DNA from: HyVt-477 sp965224605
Lineage (GTDB): Bacteria > Pseudomonadota > Gammaproteobacteria > Thiotrichales > Thiotrichaceae
DNA length: 64,000 bases
Direction: 5' to 3'
Assembly: GCA_965224605.1 (NCBI GenBank)
Contig: CBDCZP010000001.1
Coordinates: 1-64,000 of the forward strand
The notes beneath the pieces were generated by a model. The model was given only the letters and a program-made list of their open reading frames with translations, did no database searches and had not been told where the DNA came from. A program made the position numbers and the translations under genes. Each line of letters begins with the position of its first letter. Within the stretch, counting starts at the first letter, position 1. Positions 35,901-43,750 of this stretch are shown here, piece after piece.

Positions 35901-37550
35901 CATTGAAGCGGTGTAGCCCAAACTGGCTTGATAACTTTCGATATTTCGTGTCGGTTCACAGAAACCCGTTTGTGTATTCGAACCGCCAGTTTCACCAGTC
36001 TGGCCAACCCAGCTGGGGAAATCACGGTCGGTTCCACCGAGTTCGAACCATTCATCAGCCGTCCGACTACTGTAATAGTTATTATCAGCAAAGGTAAAAT
36101 TAGATGTGCTTGCTTCGCCGCTTCTGATCAGCAAAGAACCGAACTCGGATGCATCGATACGGTTACTTTGCACATCAATGTTCTGTTTTTCTGAATTATT
36201 TCCGAGATTAAACAGATTATGTCCACTACCAGAGCCATTGATGCCGTGGATAATATTGTCGCTCACCGAAACATTTCGGCTGGGACCGTCGAGATAGAGT
36301 GCAAAGGTGTTATTCACTGTTTGACTAGTATTATGCAGGAAGTGATTATTACGTATGTCCCCGCCGTTCAGACCATCCAACCACATACCCCAGCCCAACG
36401 TCCGCGCGGTAGGTTGTGAGTTCCCAAAATCCAGTAACACATTATTAGTAATCGCGATGTTATTAAAACGATGTGGGGCGACATCTTCAAAGTTGAAGCC
36501 CATCGAAATACCCACTTCGTTATCAAGATACAGGTTATCGTCAATGACAAAGTCCTCTGCTCCATCCTGCTCTGTGGAAGTAAACTTACTGCCTAAACTT
36601 GAACCCCGCATCAAGGCATTGCCTCGATACAGCATATTGTTCATGCCTAAAAAATAGGTGTTGTGATTGAAAATAGTCGCTTGACCAACAGATGAACTAC
36701 CATCTGATTGAATCAACCAACCATTGTGATCCATGATGTTATCTTCAAAAACAAGATTGTCTATTAATCCCGCCCCTATACCCTGCGAGTGTGAGCCATC
36801 TGAAGAGTAATTATGCTCAAAGATATTACGTCGAATATGGATATCCACAGGTCGTGCGGCCCCTGATACCGTTGAATCTTCGTAGTAACGAAAGGCACAG
36901 TTCTCAATCAGTACGTTATTACCGGGTTGTCCCGCTCGCCGGAACAAATCAATAGCATCATCTCCTTCATGATCGACAAATTCTGCTGAATTGGGGTCAC
37001 GCGTATGAGCATAAAAATCCAGACCGATGATGGAAAAGAACTGAAATGAAGCAATCCGTTGGATTGCAATTTGCGCACCCGTCTTCATTAGCGGACGCTG
37101 AGTGCTATCGCCATAGCTGCTAACAACAAATGGCTCAATTGCAGAACGTCCAAGACGAACAGAAACGTTTTCTGTAAAGGTATCGCCGCGTTTTAGAAGG
37201 ATCCAGTCGGCTGCATTCTCACTTGTTTTAGCAAATGCTGCTGCATAGGTTTTTAAAGCAGTATTAGGTGAAAGACCATTATTACTATCATTGCCATCAC
37301 TATTGCTGACATAGTAAATGATGGTGTCTGTCGCAGGCTCCATCACACTCCAACCATCCTCAATCGAGCCTGAAATCAAACCACCTTCAGTTGTATCTGC
37401 TTGATCCGTACAACCCAAATCAAACTGCCAATCAATCAGCCCGTCGCCGTCATTATCAATGCCATCGTTGCATTGTGCAGCTATCGCAGCACTGTTAAGA
37501 AAAATGCCAAAACACCCACTTAATAACAGGAATCGTATGATCTTGTTCAT
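32958..37550 (-). CDS. Secreted multidomain glycosidase (beta-helix, TSP3, PKD-like, GH114, dockerin-like)
   Basis: The 1530-residue protein starts with a signal peptide (cleavage near residue 25) and a CNDGIDNDGDGLIDW motif. A right-handed beta-helix follows (about 70-530, many N-rich turns), then thrombospondin type 3 calcium repeats (about 587-660, DADNDGIGDRCD), a beta-sandwich (660-950), a PKD-like domain (1000-1093), a CHB_HEX C-terminal-type domain (1095-1170), and a GH114 domain (about 1177-1413, KGCDGVEPDNMDGY). It ends in repeats of LTDGLLLLRYLFGFRG with Ca-loop DIDGDGT, similar to dockerin. GH114 enzymes cut alpha-1,4-galactosaminan, so a role in exopolysaccharide or biofilm turnover is inferred. 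Confidence 0.85.
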   Translation of the reverse strand: MNKIIRFLLLSGCFGIFLNSAAIAAQCNDGIDNDGDGLIDWQFDLGCTDQADTTEGGLISGSIEDGWSVMEPATDTIIYYVSNSDGNDSNNGLSPNTALKTYAAAFAKTSENAADWILLKRGDTFTENVSVRLGRSAIEPFVVSSYGDSTQRPLMKTGAQIAIQRIASFQFFSIIGLDFYAHTRDPNSAEFVDHEGDDAIDLFRRAGQPGNNVLIENCAFRYYEDSTVSGAARPVDIHIRRNIFEHNYSSDGSHSQGIGAGLIDNLVFEDNIMDHNGWLIQSDGSSSVGQATIFNHNTYFLGMNNMLYRGNALMRGSSLGSKFTSTEQDGAEDFVIDDNLYLDNEVGISMGFNFEDVAPHRFNNIAITNNVLLDFGNSQPTARTLGWGMWLDGLNGGDIRNNHFLHNTSQTVNNTFALYLDGPSRNVSVSDNIIHGINGSGSGHNLFNLGNNSEKQNIDVQSNRIDASEFGSLLIRSGEASTSNFTFADNNYYSSRTADEWFELGGTDRDFPSWVGQTGETGGSNTQTGFCEPTRNIESYQASLGYTASMDSFITEIKQQGKFHWRNEYDVTTVNAWIRAGFADCTNLDPDEDEVVGVADNCPAVANADQADKDQDGRGDVCDLDLDGDGFNNDVDNCPVDFNDQADADNDGIGDRCDSDWIGNAPIAGFGDEFSDASSIVNWKRIFQEEGWGANQLEDWSVNNNSSGEMHLTPYSSSWFADLRGVLAFKEITGDFIATAKITVNSRHNSADASEPPNRRFSLAGIMVRNATGFSHGAPDITFPNPDVEPATTVFDPGNSGNSDWRPNSENYIFLSYGAAGNAGQRAYEVKSTVNGSSSLYYSNRGVPTENVAEGGPETVWLQFIRIGQTVVVMRRHPGGNWVVENRYTRADFADTLQIGITTYTDWDRVSRYNNEAGSFFHNYSVIDFDSPSPDLIARVDYLRFQRPDAALSEALLTSLEVDEPNRDTSTTSQPLSLLEGTPVAPYLGENANTPVNLPPIVDAGDNQSIDESINESINVKLTGNATDSDGTIASYAWTQTSGTSVSLSSPDTAVASFIAPEVTADETLVFQFLVTDDAGATATDTVNVNINNIPTATIFPNGGSFNSRVGILLSSDEADAVLYYTLDGSTPTIASTQYTDPILLSQSATLKTMAVKNVDSTKIVVSADFSLNAGNIWQPAPATSWQWQLTGEIDTSIDVAMYDIDLFNTSQATIDQLHADGRKVVCYLSAGSYENFRSDAGDFPASLLGNTLDGFADEQWLDIRQIDLLAPIMRARLDLAVTKGCDGVEPDNMDGYLTDNNAGFPLSSDDQTRYNLWIANEAHARGLSVGLKNDLEQIPLLEPFFDWALNEQCYEFDECNTLAPFTTANKAVFGVEYQGDPVEFCPVLQDLNYSWMLKGIDLDATRTDCRDLVDFTWDIDEDGTAKPLTDGLILLRYQFGFRGDTLISQSIDMDATRTTAADIEAYIAKSLLVTDIDGDGTSQALTDGLLLLRYLFGFRGEPLINDAIDVSATRLTADEIEEYISARLQ

Positions 37551-37888
37551 TGTACTGACCGTATGTAATGAGGTATTACCTCTTTATATTTTACCGATCG
37601 GCAAAAAACGCTATTACAAAGAAAAAGAATAGGTATAGATAAAACCCCTCGGATTACCAGAGGCAATGAAAAAAGGAATTTGTGTTTAGATATGTGTTTA
37701 TAAGACACACCACTACATTGAGTGATTAATTGAAGATATGGTGTAGAGTGTTTCATCTCTGGCCCGATGTGTATTGGTCCCGCTCACTGCTATTTGTATT
37801 ATTATTTATTTTTATAGATTAAACTTATATCACATCTGGGCAATAGCTTCACTGTAAATTTTTAATATTCTTGCTTCTATGGATTGCT

Positions 37889-38037
37889 CAGGGCTGTTCA
37901 ATGCTAGCTCTTTTGTACAAAATACTATTGAATCTTCATATGATGGGTAGGTCGGATGGCGCTATCGCTTATTCGACCTACCAAAAATGCAAATTGGCTA
38001 TTCATTGTATGAGAAAAATTAGCATTGAACAGCCCTG
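37889..38037 (+). mobile_element. MITE-like element, copy 3 (149 bp, internal deletion)
   Basis: Same ends as copies 1 and 2 (CAGGGCTGTTCAATGCTA and its inverse). The target duplication is ATGGATTGCT/ATGGATTGCC, 9 of 10 bases matching. It lacks 47 bases present in copy 2; the deletion falls between two GTCGGAT repeats that flank the missing part in copy 2. It lies in the 565-base gap between the big secreted protein and xseA. Confidence 0.86.
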
Positions 38038-38115
38038 ATGGATTGCCTAGCATGACTTCAGTGACAATCTTTATGTGGTTATTAATCAAATTTTCACTGC
38101 TTAATATATGATTCT

Positions 38116-39459
38116 TTAGTTGTTGCTTATTTTAAGTACTTCACAATCAAAATCGCCATCAACCAGCATAATATTAAGTTTCTGGTCTTTCTTAATTTGA
38201 GTGGTTGAATGCACAATCGTATGTGCATCCCGGGTTATAGAATAGCCGCGTTGCAAAGTTGCCAGTGGACTAATGGTATTTAGATGTGTTGACACCGTTT
38301 GAAGTTTTTCCGCAGATTGCTCTTGTTTTCTTCGCATAGCTGTTTCTAACCGGTGTTTCAGGTTAGCAATCATTGATTGTTGTTGATGCATATTGTGCGA
38401 AGGGGATTGAGCTATGAAGTGTTGAACAAGATGTTGAAGCTTTATTTTGTGTTGGGTTAGTTGCTGGGTAATGATTCTATTTATTTGAATCTCATACTGG
38501 TCAACTAGTTGCTTTTGTTGCTGTATTTTAGCTATGCCGTTTTGTTGTTTTAGACGATGCTGTAAGTTGGCTAATTGTTCGTTTTTTATTTGTATGCGTC
38601 GTTCTATTGTTTTGTATAAATTGTTTTTTAAGTTATCAAGATTACTTAACAGTGCTTCCTTGTCAGGGCTGATTAATTCAGCCGCAGCCGAAGGTGTTGG
38701 CGCACGTTGATCACTCACAAAATCGGCAATAGTGAAGTCTATTTCATGCCCAACACCACTTACGATGGGTGTTTTGGCCTGATATATAGCTTGTGCAACC
38801 ATTTCTTCATTAAAAGACCAGAGGTCTTCTATAGAACCTCCGCCACGCACTAACAACAGGATGTCACAGTATTGATCCTTATCTGCTTGCAGAATAGCTT
38901 TTGCTATTTCTGCTGCTGCTGGTTTTCCTTGTACTGCGACGGGGTAAATCAGTAGTGGAATGTGGGGGCAACGTCGGTTCAAAACATGAATGACATCTTG
39001 TAGGGCAGCAGCTGATGGAGAGGTGATCACTCCAATACGTTTAGGAATGTTTGGCAGTTCTTTTTTATGGGTTGAATCGAACAAACCTTGTTCATCCAGC
39101 TTCTTTTTTAAGGCTTCGAATTCTTTTTGTAATTGACCTTCACCCGCATCTTCCATGTGTTCAACAATAAGCTGGAATTCTCCACGAGCTTCATACAAAC
39201 CGATCTTAACTCGTGCTAACACCTTAAGCCCATTGTTGGGTTTTATTCTTAAGCGCATGTTCTTGTTTTTGAACATGGCGCAGCGGACTTGTGCTTTGCT
39301 GTCTTTAAGGGAAAAGTATAAATGGCCTGAAGACGGCCGTGAAAGATTTGATATCTCACCTTCTACCCAAAGCAGAGGAAAACCGGATTGCAGCAGTAGA
39401 GCCACTTCTGCATTGAGTTCTGATATTTTTAATATACTACGCTGGTTGTTGGGTTGCAT
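38116..39459 (-). CDS. xseA: Exodeoxyribonuclease VII large subunit
   Basis: The protein has 447 residues from MQPNNQRSILKISELN, with the N-terminal OB fold (LWVEGEISNLSRPSSGHLYF) and the catalytic GVGHEIDFTIADFVSDQRAPTPSAAAE. The frame continues to 39525, but that extension runs through an intrinsic terminator hairpin of the upstream gene. XseA with XseB degrades single-stranded DNA. A long coiled coil follows the core. xseB is not in the window. Confidence 0.94.
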   Translation of the reverse strand: MQPNNQRSILKISELNAEVALLLQSGFPLLWVEGEISNLSRPSSGHLYFSLKDSKAQVRCAMFKNKNMRLRIKPNNGLKVLARVKIGLYEARGEFQLIVEHMEDAGEGQLQKEFEALKKKLDEQGLFDSTHKKELPNIPKRIGVITSPSAAALQDVIHVLNRRCPHIPLLIYPVAVQGKPAAAEIAKAILQADKDQYCDILLLVRGGGSIEDLWSFNEEMVAQAIYQAKTPIVSGVGHEIDFTIADFVSDQRAPTPSAAAELISPDKEALLSNLDNLKNNLYKTIERRIQIKNEQLANLQHRLKQQNGIAKIQQQKQLVDQYEIQINRIITQQLTQHKIKLQHLVQHFIAQSPSHNMHQQQSMIANLKHRLETAMRRKQEQSAEKLQTVSTHLNTISPLATLQRGYSITRDAHTIVHSTTQIKKDQKLNIMLVDGDFDCEVLKISNN

Positions 39460-39485
39460 TGGGCGAGTCAGGTAATAATCGTTGC

Positions 39486-39518
39486 AAATAAAAAAGGCCG
39501 GGTAAGTACCCGGCCTTT
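39486..39518 (-). terminator. Intrinsic terminator of the SoxK-like gene
   Basis: AAAGGCCGGGTA (39493-39504) and TACCCGGCCTTT (39507-39518) form a perfect 12-bp stem. On the minus strand it is followed by a T run toward 39486. It ends the transcript of the small gene at 39577-39858. Confidence 0.9.
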
Positions 39519-39576
39519 CTATCATTTGCCTAGTACTTTCTAAGTACTAAGCGGGTTAAGCTTTAATCCTAAACAT

Positions 39577-39858
39577 TTAGAATGTTGGGCCAGCAACCTT
39601 ATAGGTTTCAGCCTGTTTCACAGCATCGTGAGCTTGCTTAAGTGCTTTTTTGGCAAGTTTCATTGCTTTGCCAGCATCTTTTTCGTCACTGGCTTTTTTC
39701 ATGAACTTTCCAGTATCACGCCATTCGTAGCCAAGTGATTTAGCTTTTTCATTGGCTGCTTTTGCTTCTTTCAAAATGGAAGCTAGATCACCGTCCGCCT
39801 GTACTGCTGTTGATGTGAAAGCAAGTAAAAGCGAAGCTAATAAGATCTTAAATTTCAT
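39577..39858 (-). CDS. Small periplasmic protein resembling SoxK (SoxXA-binding protein)
   Basis: The 93-residue protein has a signal peptide (cleaved near VQA-DG) and a helical mature part (AKSLGYEWRDTGKFMKKASD, AMKLAKKALKQAHDAVKQAE). The LGYEWRDTGK block is, from memory, shared with SoxXA-binding proteins of sulfur oxidisers. The sox cluster itself is not in the window, so the identification is moderate. An AGGAG ribosome binding site precedes the ATG and a strong terminator follows. Confidence 0.65.
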   Translation of the reverse strand: MKFKILLASLLLAFTSTAVQADGDLASILKEAKAANEKAKSLGYEWRDTGKFMKKASDEKDAGKAMKLAKKALKQAHDAVKQAETYKVAGPTF

Positions 39859-39953
39859 TTAGGACTCCTTTGTCTAGTGATTGTCTTTGGTAAGTATTTA
39901 TAGGTAATTATGTTAGATGTAAAATAATATATTCGTAGATATATTTTTATCAG

Positions 39954-39982
39954 TTTACCCGTACAGGGTCAATCTTTATAAT
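39954..39982 (+). promoter_or_regulatory. guaB promoter
   Basis: TTTACC (39954-39959) and TATAAT (39977-39982) are 17 bases apart, about 30 bases upstream of the guaB start codon. Confidence 0.7.
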
Positions 39983-40011
39983 GACCGACTAATTTACCAA
40001 AGGGAAAGACC

Positions 40012-41466
40012 ATGAGAATTCTAGAAGAGGCGTTGACCTTCGACGATGTACTACTAATACCGGCACATTCTACGGTCTTGCCTGCTGAAGTTGATTTGAA
40101 AACACGCATCACGCGTGATATCGAATTGAATGTTCCCTTGGTGTCTGCGGCGATGGATACGGTGACCGAATCCAGGTTGGCGATTGCTATAGCTCAGGAA
40201 GGCGGCATGGGAGTTCTTCATAAAAACATGAGTATTGAAGCTCATGCCGATGAAGTGCGTAAGGTAAAGAAATTTGAAAGTGGGGTTATTGTTGATCCCA
40301 TCACGGTGAGTTCCGACGTTACGGTACAGGATGTATTAGATTTAACCTATGCACACAGAATTTCAGGTGTTCCTGTTGTTGATGGGGAAGACTTGGTGGG
40401 TATTGTGACCTCACGAGATTTGCGTTTTGAAACTCGGATGGATGCGCCGATTACTTCTGTCATGACGCATAAAGATAAGCTGGTTACCGTAAAAAAAGGT
40501 GCTTCAAAGGAAGAAGTAGAAGCACTTTTGCACAAGCATCGGATAGAAAAAATATTAGTGGTTGATGATGATTTTCATCTTTATGGTTTGATTACTGTAA
40601 AAGACATCCAAAAATCCACTGATTTTCCTTTAGCGAGTAAAGACAGTAGTGGGAGTTTGATTGTTGCGGCGGCTGTAGGCACGGGTCATGGTACGGAAGA
40701 TCGTGTTGCGGCTTTGGTTGCAGCGGGTGTTGATGTGATTGTTGTGGATACAGCACATGGCCACTCACAAGGCGTATTGGATCGCGTTAAATGGGTTAAG
40801 AGCACATACCCTGATGTGCAGATTATTGGTGGCAATATCGCTACTGCCGATGCAGCCAGAGCTTTGGTCGCAGCAGGTGCAGATGCGGTGAAAGTTGGGA
40901 TTGGTCCTGGTTCTATTTGTACTACACGTATTGTTGCGGGAGTAGGGGTTCCGCAAATCACTGCCATCATGAATGTAGCAAAAGAATTGGAAAAGACCGG
41001 TGTACCCTTTATAGCGGATGGCGGTGTGCGTTATTCTGGTGATGTTGCCAAAGCGCTGGCTTCCGGTGCTTATACGGTCATGATGGGTAGCATGTTGGCG
41101 GGGACAGATGAATCACCAGGGGAAGTTGAAATCTATCAGGGACGTTCATACAAATCCTATCGTGGCATGGGTTCGTTGGGTGCTATGGCTCAAGGTTCTA
41201 GCGATCGATATTTTCAGTCAGAGAATGCCGCCGATAAGTTAGTGCCAGAAGGGATAGAAGGACGTGTGCCCTACAAAGGTTCTTTGTCTCCCATTATTCA
41301 TCAAATTCTGGGTGGTTTACGTTCTAGCATGGGTTATGTGGGCTGTAAGGATTTACAGGCGTTGCGTAGTGATGCCAAATTTGTCAGAATTTCAAATGCG
41401 GGAATGGCTGAATCTCATGTTCATGACGTGACGATTACTAAAGAAGCACCCAACTATAGGGTTTAA
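40012..41466 (+). CDS. guaB: Inosine-5'-monophosphate dehydrogenase
   Basis: The 484-residue protein has two CBS domains (about 95-200) inserted in the barrel, the catalytic Cys in GPGSICTTRIVAGVG near residue 302, and the flap YRGMGSLGAM. It oxidises IMP to XMP in guanine synthesis. AAAGGGA precedes the ATG. guaA, the usual next gene, is absent; a defence island begins at the guaB 3' end. The last codons (HVHDVTITKEAPNYRV) are partly repeated at 49301-49333. Confidence 0.97.
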   Translation: MRILEEALTFDDVLLIPAHSTVLPAEVDLKTRITRDIELNVPLVSAAMDTVTESRLAIAIAQEGGMGVLHKNMSIEAHADEVRKVKKFESGVIVDPITVSSDVTVQDVLDLTYAHRISGVPVVDGEDLVGIVTSRDLRFETRMDAPITSVMTHKDKLVTVKKGASKEEVEALLHKHRIEKILVVDDDFHLYGLITVKDIQKSTDFPLASKDSSGSLIVAAAVGTGHGTEDRVAALVAAGVDVIVVDTAHGHSQGVLDRVKWVKSTYPDVQIIGGNIATADAARALVAAGADAVKVGIGPGSICTTRIVAGVGVPQITAIMNVAKELEKTGVPFIADGGVRYSGDVAKALASGAYTVMMGSMLAGTDESPGEVEIYQGRSYKSYRGMGSLGAMAQGSSDRYFQSENAADKLVPEGIEGRVPYKGSLSPIIHQILGGLRSSMGYVGCKDLQALRSDAKFVRISNAGMAESHVHDVTITKEAPNYRV

Positions 41467-41532
41467 AGTCATTGTCAAACACAATCTATTTTTGGTAGTG
41501 GGTCAACTCTGTAGTTAATGATTTTTTGATGA

Positions 41533-41607
41533 GTAGGTTGGGGTGGCGTTAGCAGCCCAACCACTTGGTACTTATTTGTTGGGGTTCGCCCCTCATCGTC
41601 AACCTAC
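41533..41607. repeat. Palindromic 75-bp repeat-like element
   Basis: GTAGGTTG (41533-41540) and CAACCTAC (41600-41607) are complementary, and GGTTGGG with CCCAACC and GGGG with CCCC pair inside. The sequence has the look of dispersed intergenic palindromes in gammaproteobacteria (GTAGGTTGGG...CCCAAC). Only one copy was seen here. Confidence 0.5.
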
Positions 41608-41703
41608 AAAAGATTATAGCAATAGATCAAACACAGGTTTAACCCATTACCCTATTTTTTATGCTCTAATACCTGATATTAATCCATTGGATAGTTAGAC
41701 TTA

Positions 41704-43140
41704 TTGATGAACAACACGCCGTCACTCTTCAAACAACTTTCAGAAGATATATTTAGTCCCCTGAGCAGTCCAAACCGTCAGGTTTATTGGGGAGTCCTTC
41801 ATCACCTTTATGATCACTTCTTTAACGGGCAGATAGTTGCAGAAAGTGCTGGTTTTCCAAAAAGAGAAGTTACTCAAGCCATTTTGCTTTTTTTAGAAAA
41901 CGTAGCAGTAGATGATTGGGAAGATGAGGAGGATCAAGAGAAAACAAACACAAGTGATAAGCAACAACTATCTAACCGTATTTATCTATATCTGGTAAAA
42001 ACAGGCTGGCTTACTGAAGAAGAGGAAAGTTATCGTAAATCGGTACTTTTGGCTCCTACTGTCAACCAGCTACTTGGTAACTTAGTTGATCTGGCAAGTA
42101 ATAAATCTGTCTATTTTGGTGGTAAAGTTCAAATAATCCATAACACCGTAGAGCAAGCTGTAAAAAGTCCAGCAGATCAAGCTACAGCTTTCCATGAGGT
42201 TTGCATGGATGCTGTTAAGTTCTCCCGCCATATGGGGGCAATCGTCATGCGGATACGAGATGTGAACGAAAAACTTAGTGGTAATCAGAATGCAGGGTTG
42301 GCACTAAAAACTTTCTTTGAAGATTTTGTCAGCGGGATTATGGTGGCTGATTATAAACAACTTAAAACTGAAAACCATCCTTTTCGTTATCGCCATACTA
42401 TTATTGAAAATGCCCTCTATATTAGAGCTGATGACCTATTAAGAAAGCGTTTCATTAATAGCTATGCTACTAGTATGAATATTTCATTGAGTGATGCAGA
42501 AATACTACTGGAAAAAGATATCCATAACCTGATAGATGTCTTTAGCAATATAGATCGACAACTATCACGCATTGACACCATCAAGCATAAATTAGAACAA
42601 CGCATCAGCAACGTTATTCGTTATACAAAAAAGTCCCATTCTGATATTTCAACAAAACTTCAGGAAACCATTAAACAACTATCCGTTCAATCATCAGATA
42701 GTCTAATATTCTTTCCTACAAGTTTTTGTGAACCCTTTTCAGAGCAACAATTATATAAACGTAAAGAGAATAGAAAAGCCCCTGAACCAAGAAAGATCAA
42801 CAAGAAGACAAAAGACCCCAAAATTAAAGTATTGGCTGAATTATCACGACAAGCTCGTTTACGTCGTCATGTCACAGATGATCTATTAATCCGTTATGTC
42901 AGTTTATACATTAAGGATCAAACAAGTATTGAACTATCAGAATGTAGCATTGAAACTATCGAGGATTACTGCGCCTTTCTTACCTTATCTCGAATACCCA
43001 TGAACCCTACTCACTTCAAAACAAAATGGAAGGAGTTCATGCAAAACTACTCTGTTGAAGCTGTTGATAACGAGTGGGTGGAAAATACCTATCTCAAAAC
43101 ACAGAGAGTGATTATCAAGAAGGTTACACATGCTGACTGA
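41704..43140 (+). CDS. jetA: Wadjet defence protein JetA
   Basis: The 478-residue protein reads NTPSLFKQLSEDIFSPLSSP at the start and has a helical core (DRQLSRIDTIKHKLEQRISN). This is the JetA pattern of Wadjet, a kleisin-like subunit linking the SMC heads. Wadjet senses plasmid DNA topology by extrusion and cleaves the plasmid. Its stop overlaps jetB by 11 bases. The region reads A+T richer than guaB, consistent with transfer. The subtype is not assigned. Confidence 0.85.
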   Translation: MMNNTPSLFKQLSEDIFSPLSSPNRQVYWGVLHHLYDHFFNGQIVAESAGFPKREVTQAILLFLENVAVDDWEDEEDQEKTNTSDKQQLSNRIYLYLVKTGWLTEEEESYRKSVLLAPTVNQLLGNLVDLASNKSVYFGGKVQIIHNTVEQAVKSPADQATAFHEVCMDAVKFSRHMGAIVMRIRDVNEKLSGNQNAGLALKTFFEDFVSGIMVADYKQLKTENHPFRYRHTIIENALYIRADDLLRKRFINSYATSMNISLSDAEILLEKDIHNLIDVFSNIDRQLSRIDTIKHKLEQRISNVIRYTKKSHSDISTKLQETIKQLSVQSSDSLIFFPTSFCEPFSEQQLYKRKENRKAPEPRKINKKTKDPKIKVLAELSRQARLRRHVTDDLLIRYVSLYIKDQTSIELSECSIETIEDYCAFLTLSRIPMNPTHFKTKWKEFMQNYSVEAVDNEWVENTYLKTQRVIIKKVTHAD

Positions 43141-43750
43141 ATTAAAACGTATCATTGAAAAGCATGAAAAGTTGACCATCGAGGACATGCAACTAGCTGC
43201 ATCCTATTTATTATCCCATCAGTTCATTTACTTATCAGAAAGCCGTGATAGAAAGCATTACCGGCTCATTGATAACTTTCGCCTTTATTTTGAAAAGCTA
43301 TTTGATGCATTGGGTTTTGGATTGACCTTTGACCCTGATTATCAATATATAGGCATCATTCCAGAACATGCATTTCATCGCATGAAGCTTGAAGACTCAC
43401 TAATGCTACTTACTATGCGGCAAGTCTATGAAGATGAAATGCGAAGACTTGAATCAGAACATCGTGAAGGCATCATTTTGGTTACTTATGAAAAGTTTCT
43501 TATGCGCTATGAGGGATTAACAGGGCGAGAAAAACCAGATAGTAAAGCCAGTCCATTTAAAGATCGTATAAAATCACTTTCTCGTTTTGGGGTGACGAAA
43601 CTGGAAAGCAAATCAAACGATCCACTAGAAGAGCCACGCTTAAAGATATATGCGGGAATTATGTCTTTGATTAACCTTGATACTCTAAAGCAAATTACCG
43701 AATATAAGAATGAGTATGTAAATGATGAAGTTACCGAGGAGAATGAATGA
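43130..43750 (+). CDS. jetB: Wadjet defence protein JetB (DUF4194)
   Basis: The 206-residue protein has the winged-helix features of JetB/DUF4194 (AASYLLSHQFIYLSESRDRK, and MLLTMRQVYEDEMRRLESEH). JetB is thought to be the KITE-like partner of the SMC complex. It overlaps jetA by 11 bases and jetC in ATGA, so translation is coupled. Confidence 0.85.
   Translation: MLTELKRIIEKHEKLTIEDMQLAASYLLSHQFIYLSESRDRKHYRLIDNFRLYFEKLFDALGFGLTFDPDYQYIGIIPEHAFHRMKLEDSLMLLTMRQVYEDEMRRLESEHREGIILVTYEKFLMRYEGLTGREKPDSKASPFKDRIKSLSRFGVTKLESKSNDPLEEPRLKIYAGIMSLINLDTLKQITEYKNEYVNDEVTEENE

Noticed and set aside
34431..36657. Open frames on both strands within the 1530-residue protein gene
   Set aside because: They are shadows of the long gene; the calcium-repeat coding produces low-complexity frames.
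37547..37756. 69-codon minus-strand frame before the big secreted protein
   Set aside because: No ribosome binding site or family features; it overlaps the promoter region of the 1530-residue gene.
39460..39525. Longer start for xseA at 39525
   Set aside because: The extension passes through a perfect 12-bp terminator hairpin of the upstream gene, and XseA proteins start at the MQPNNQ position.
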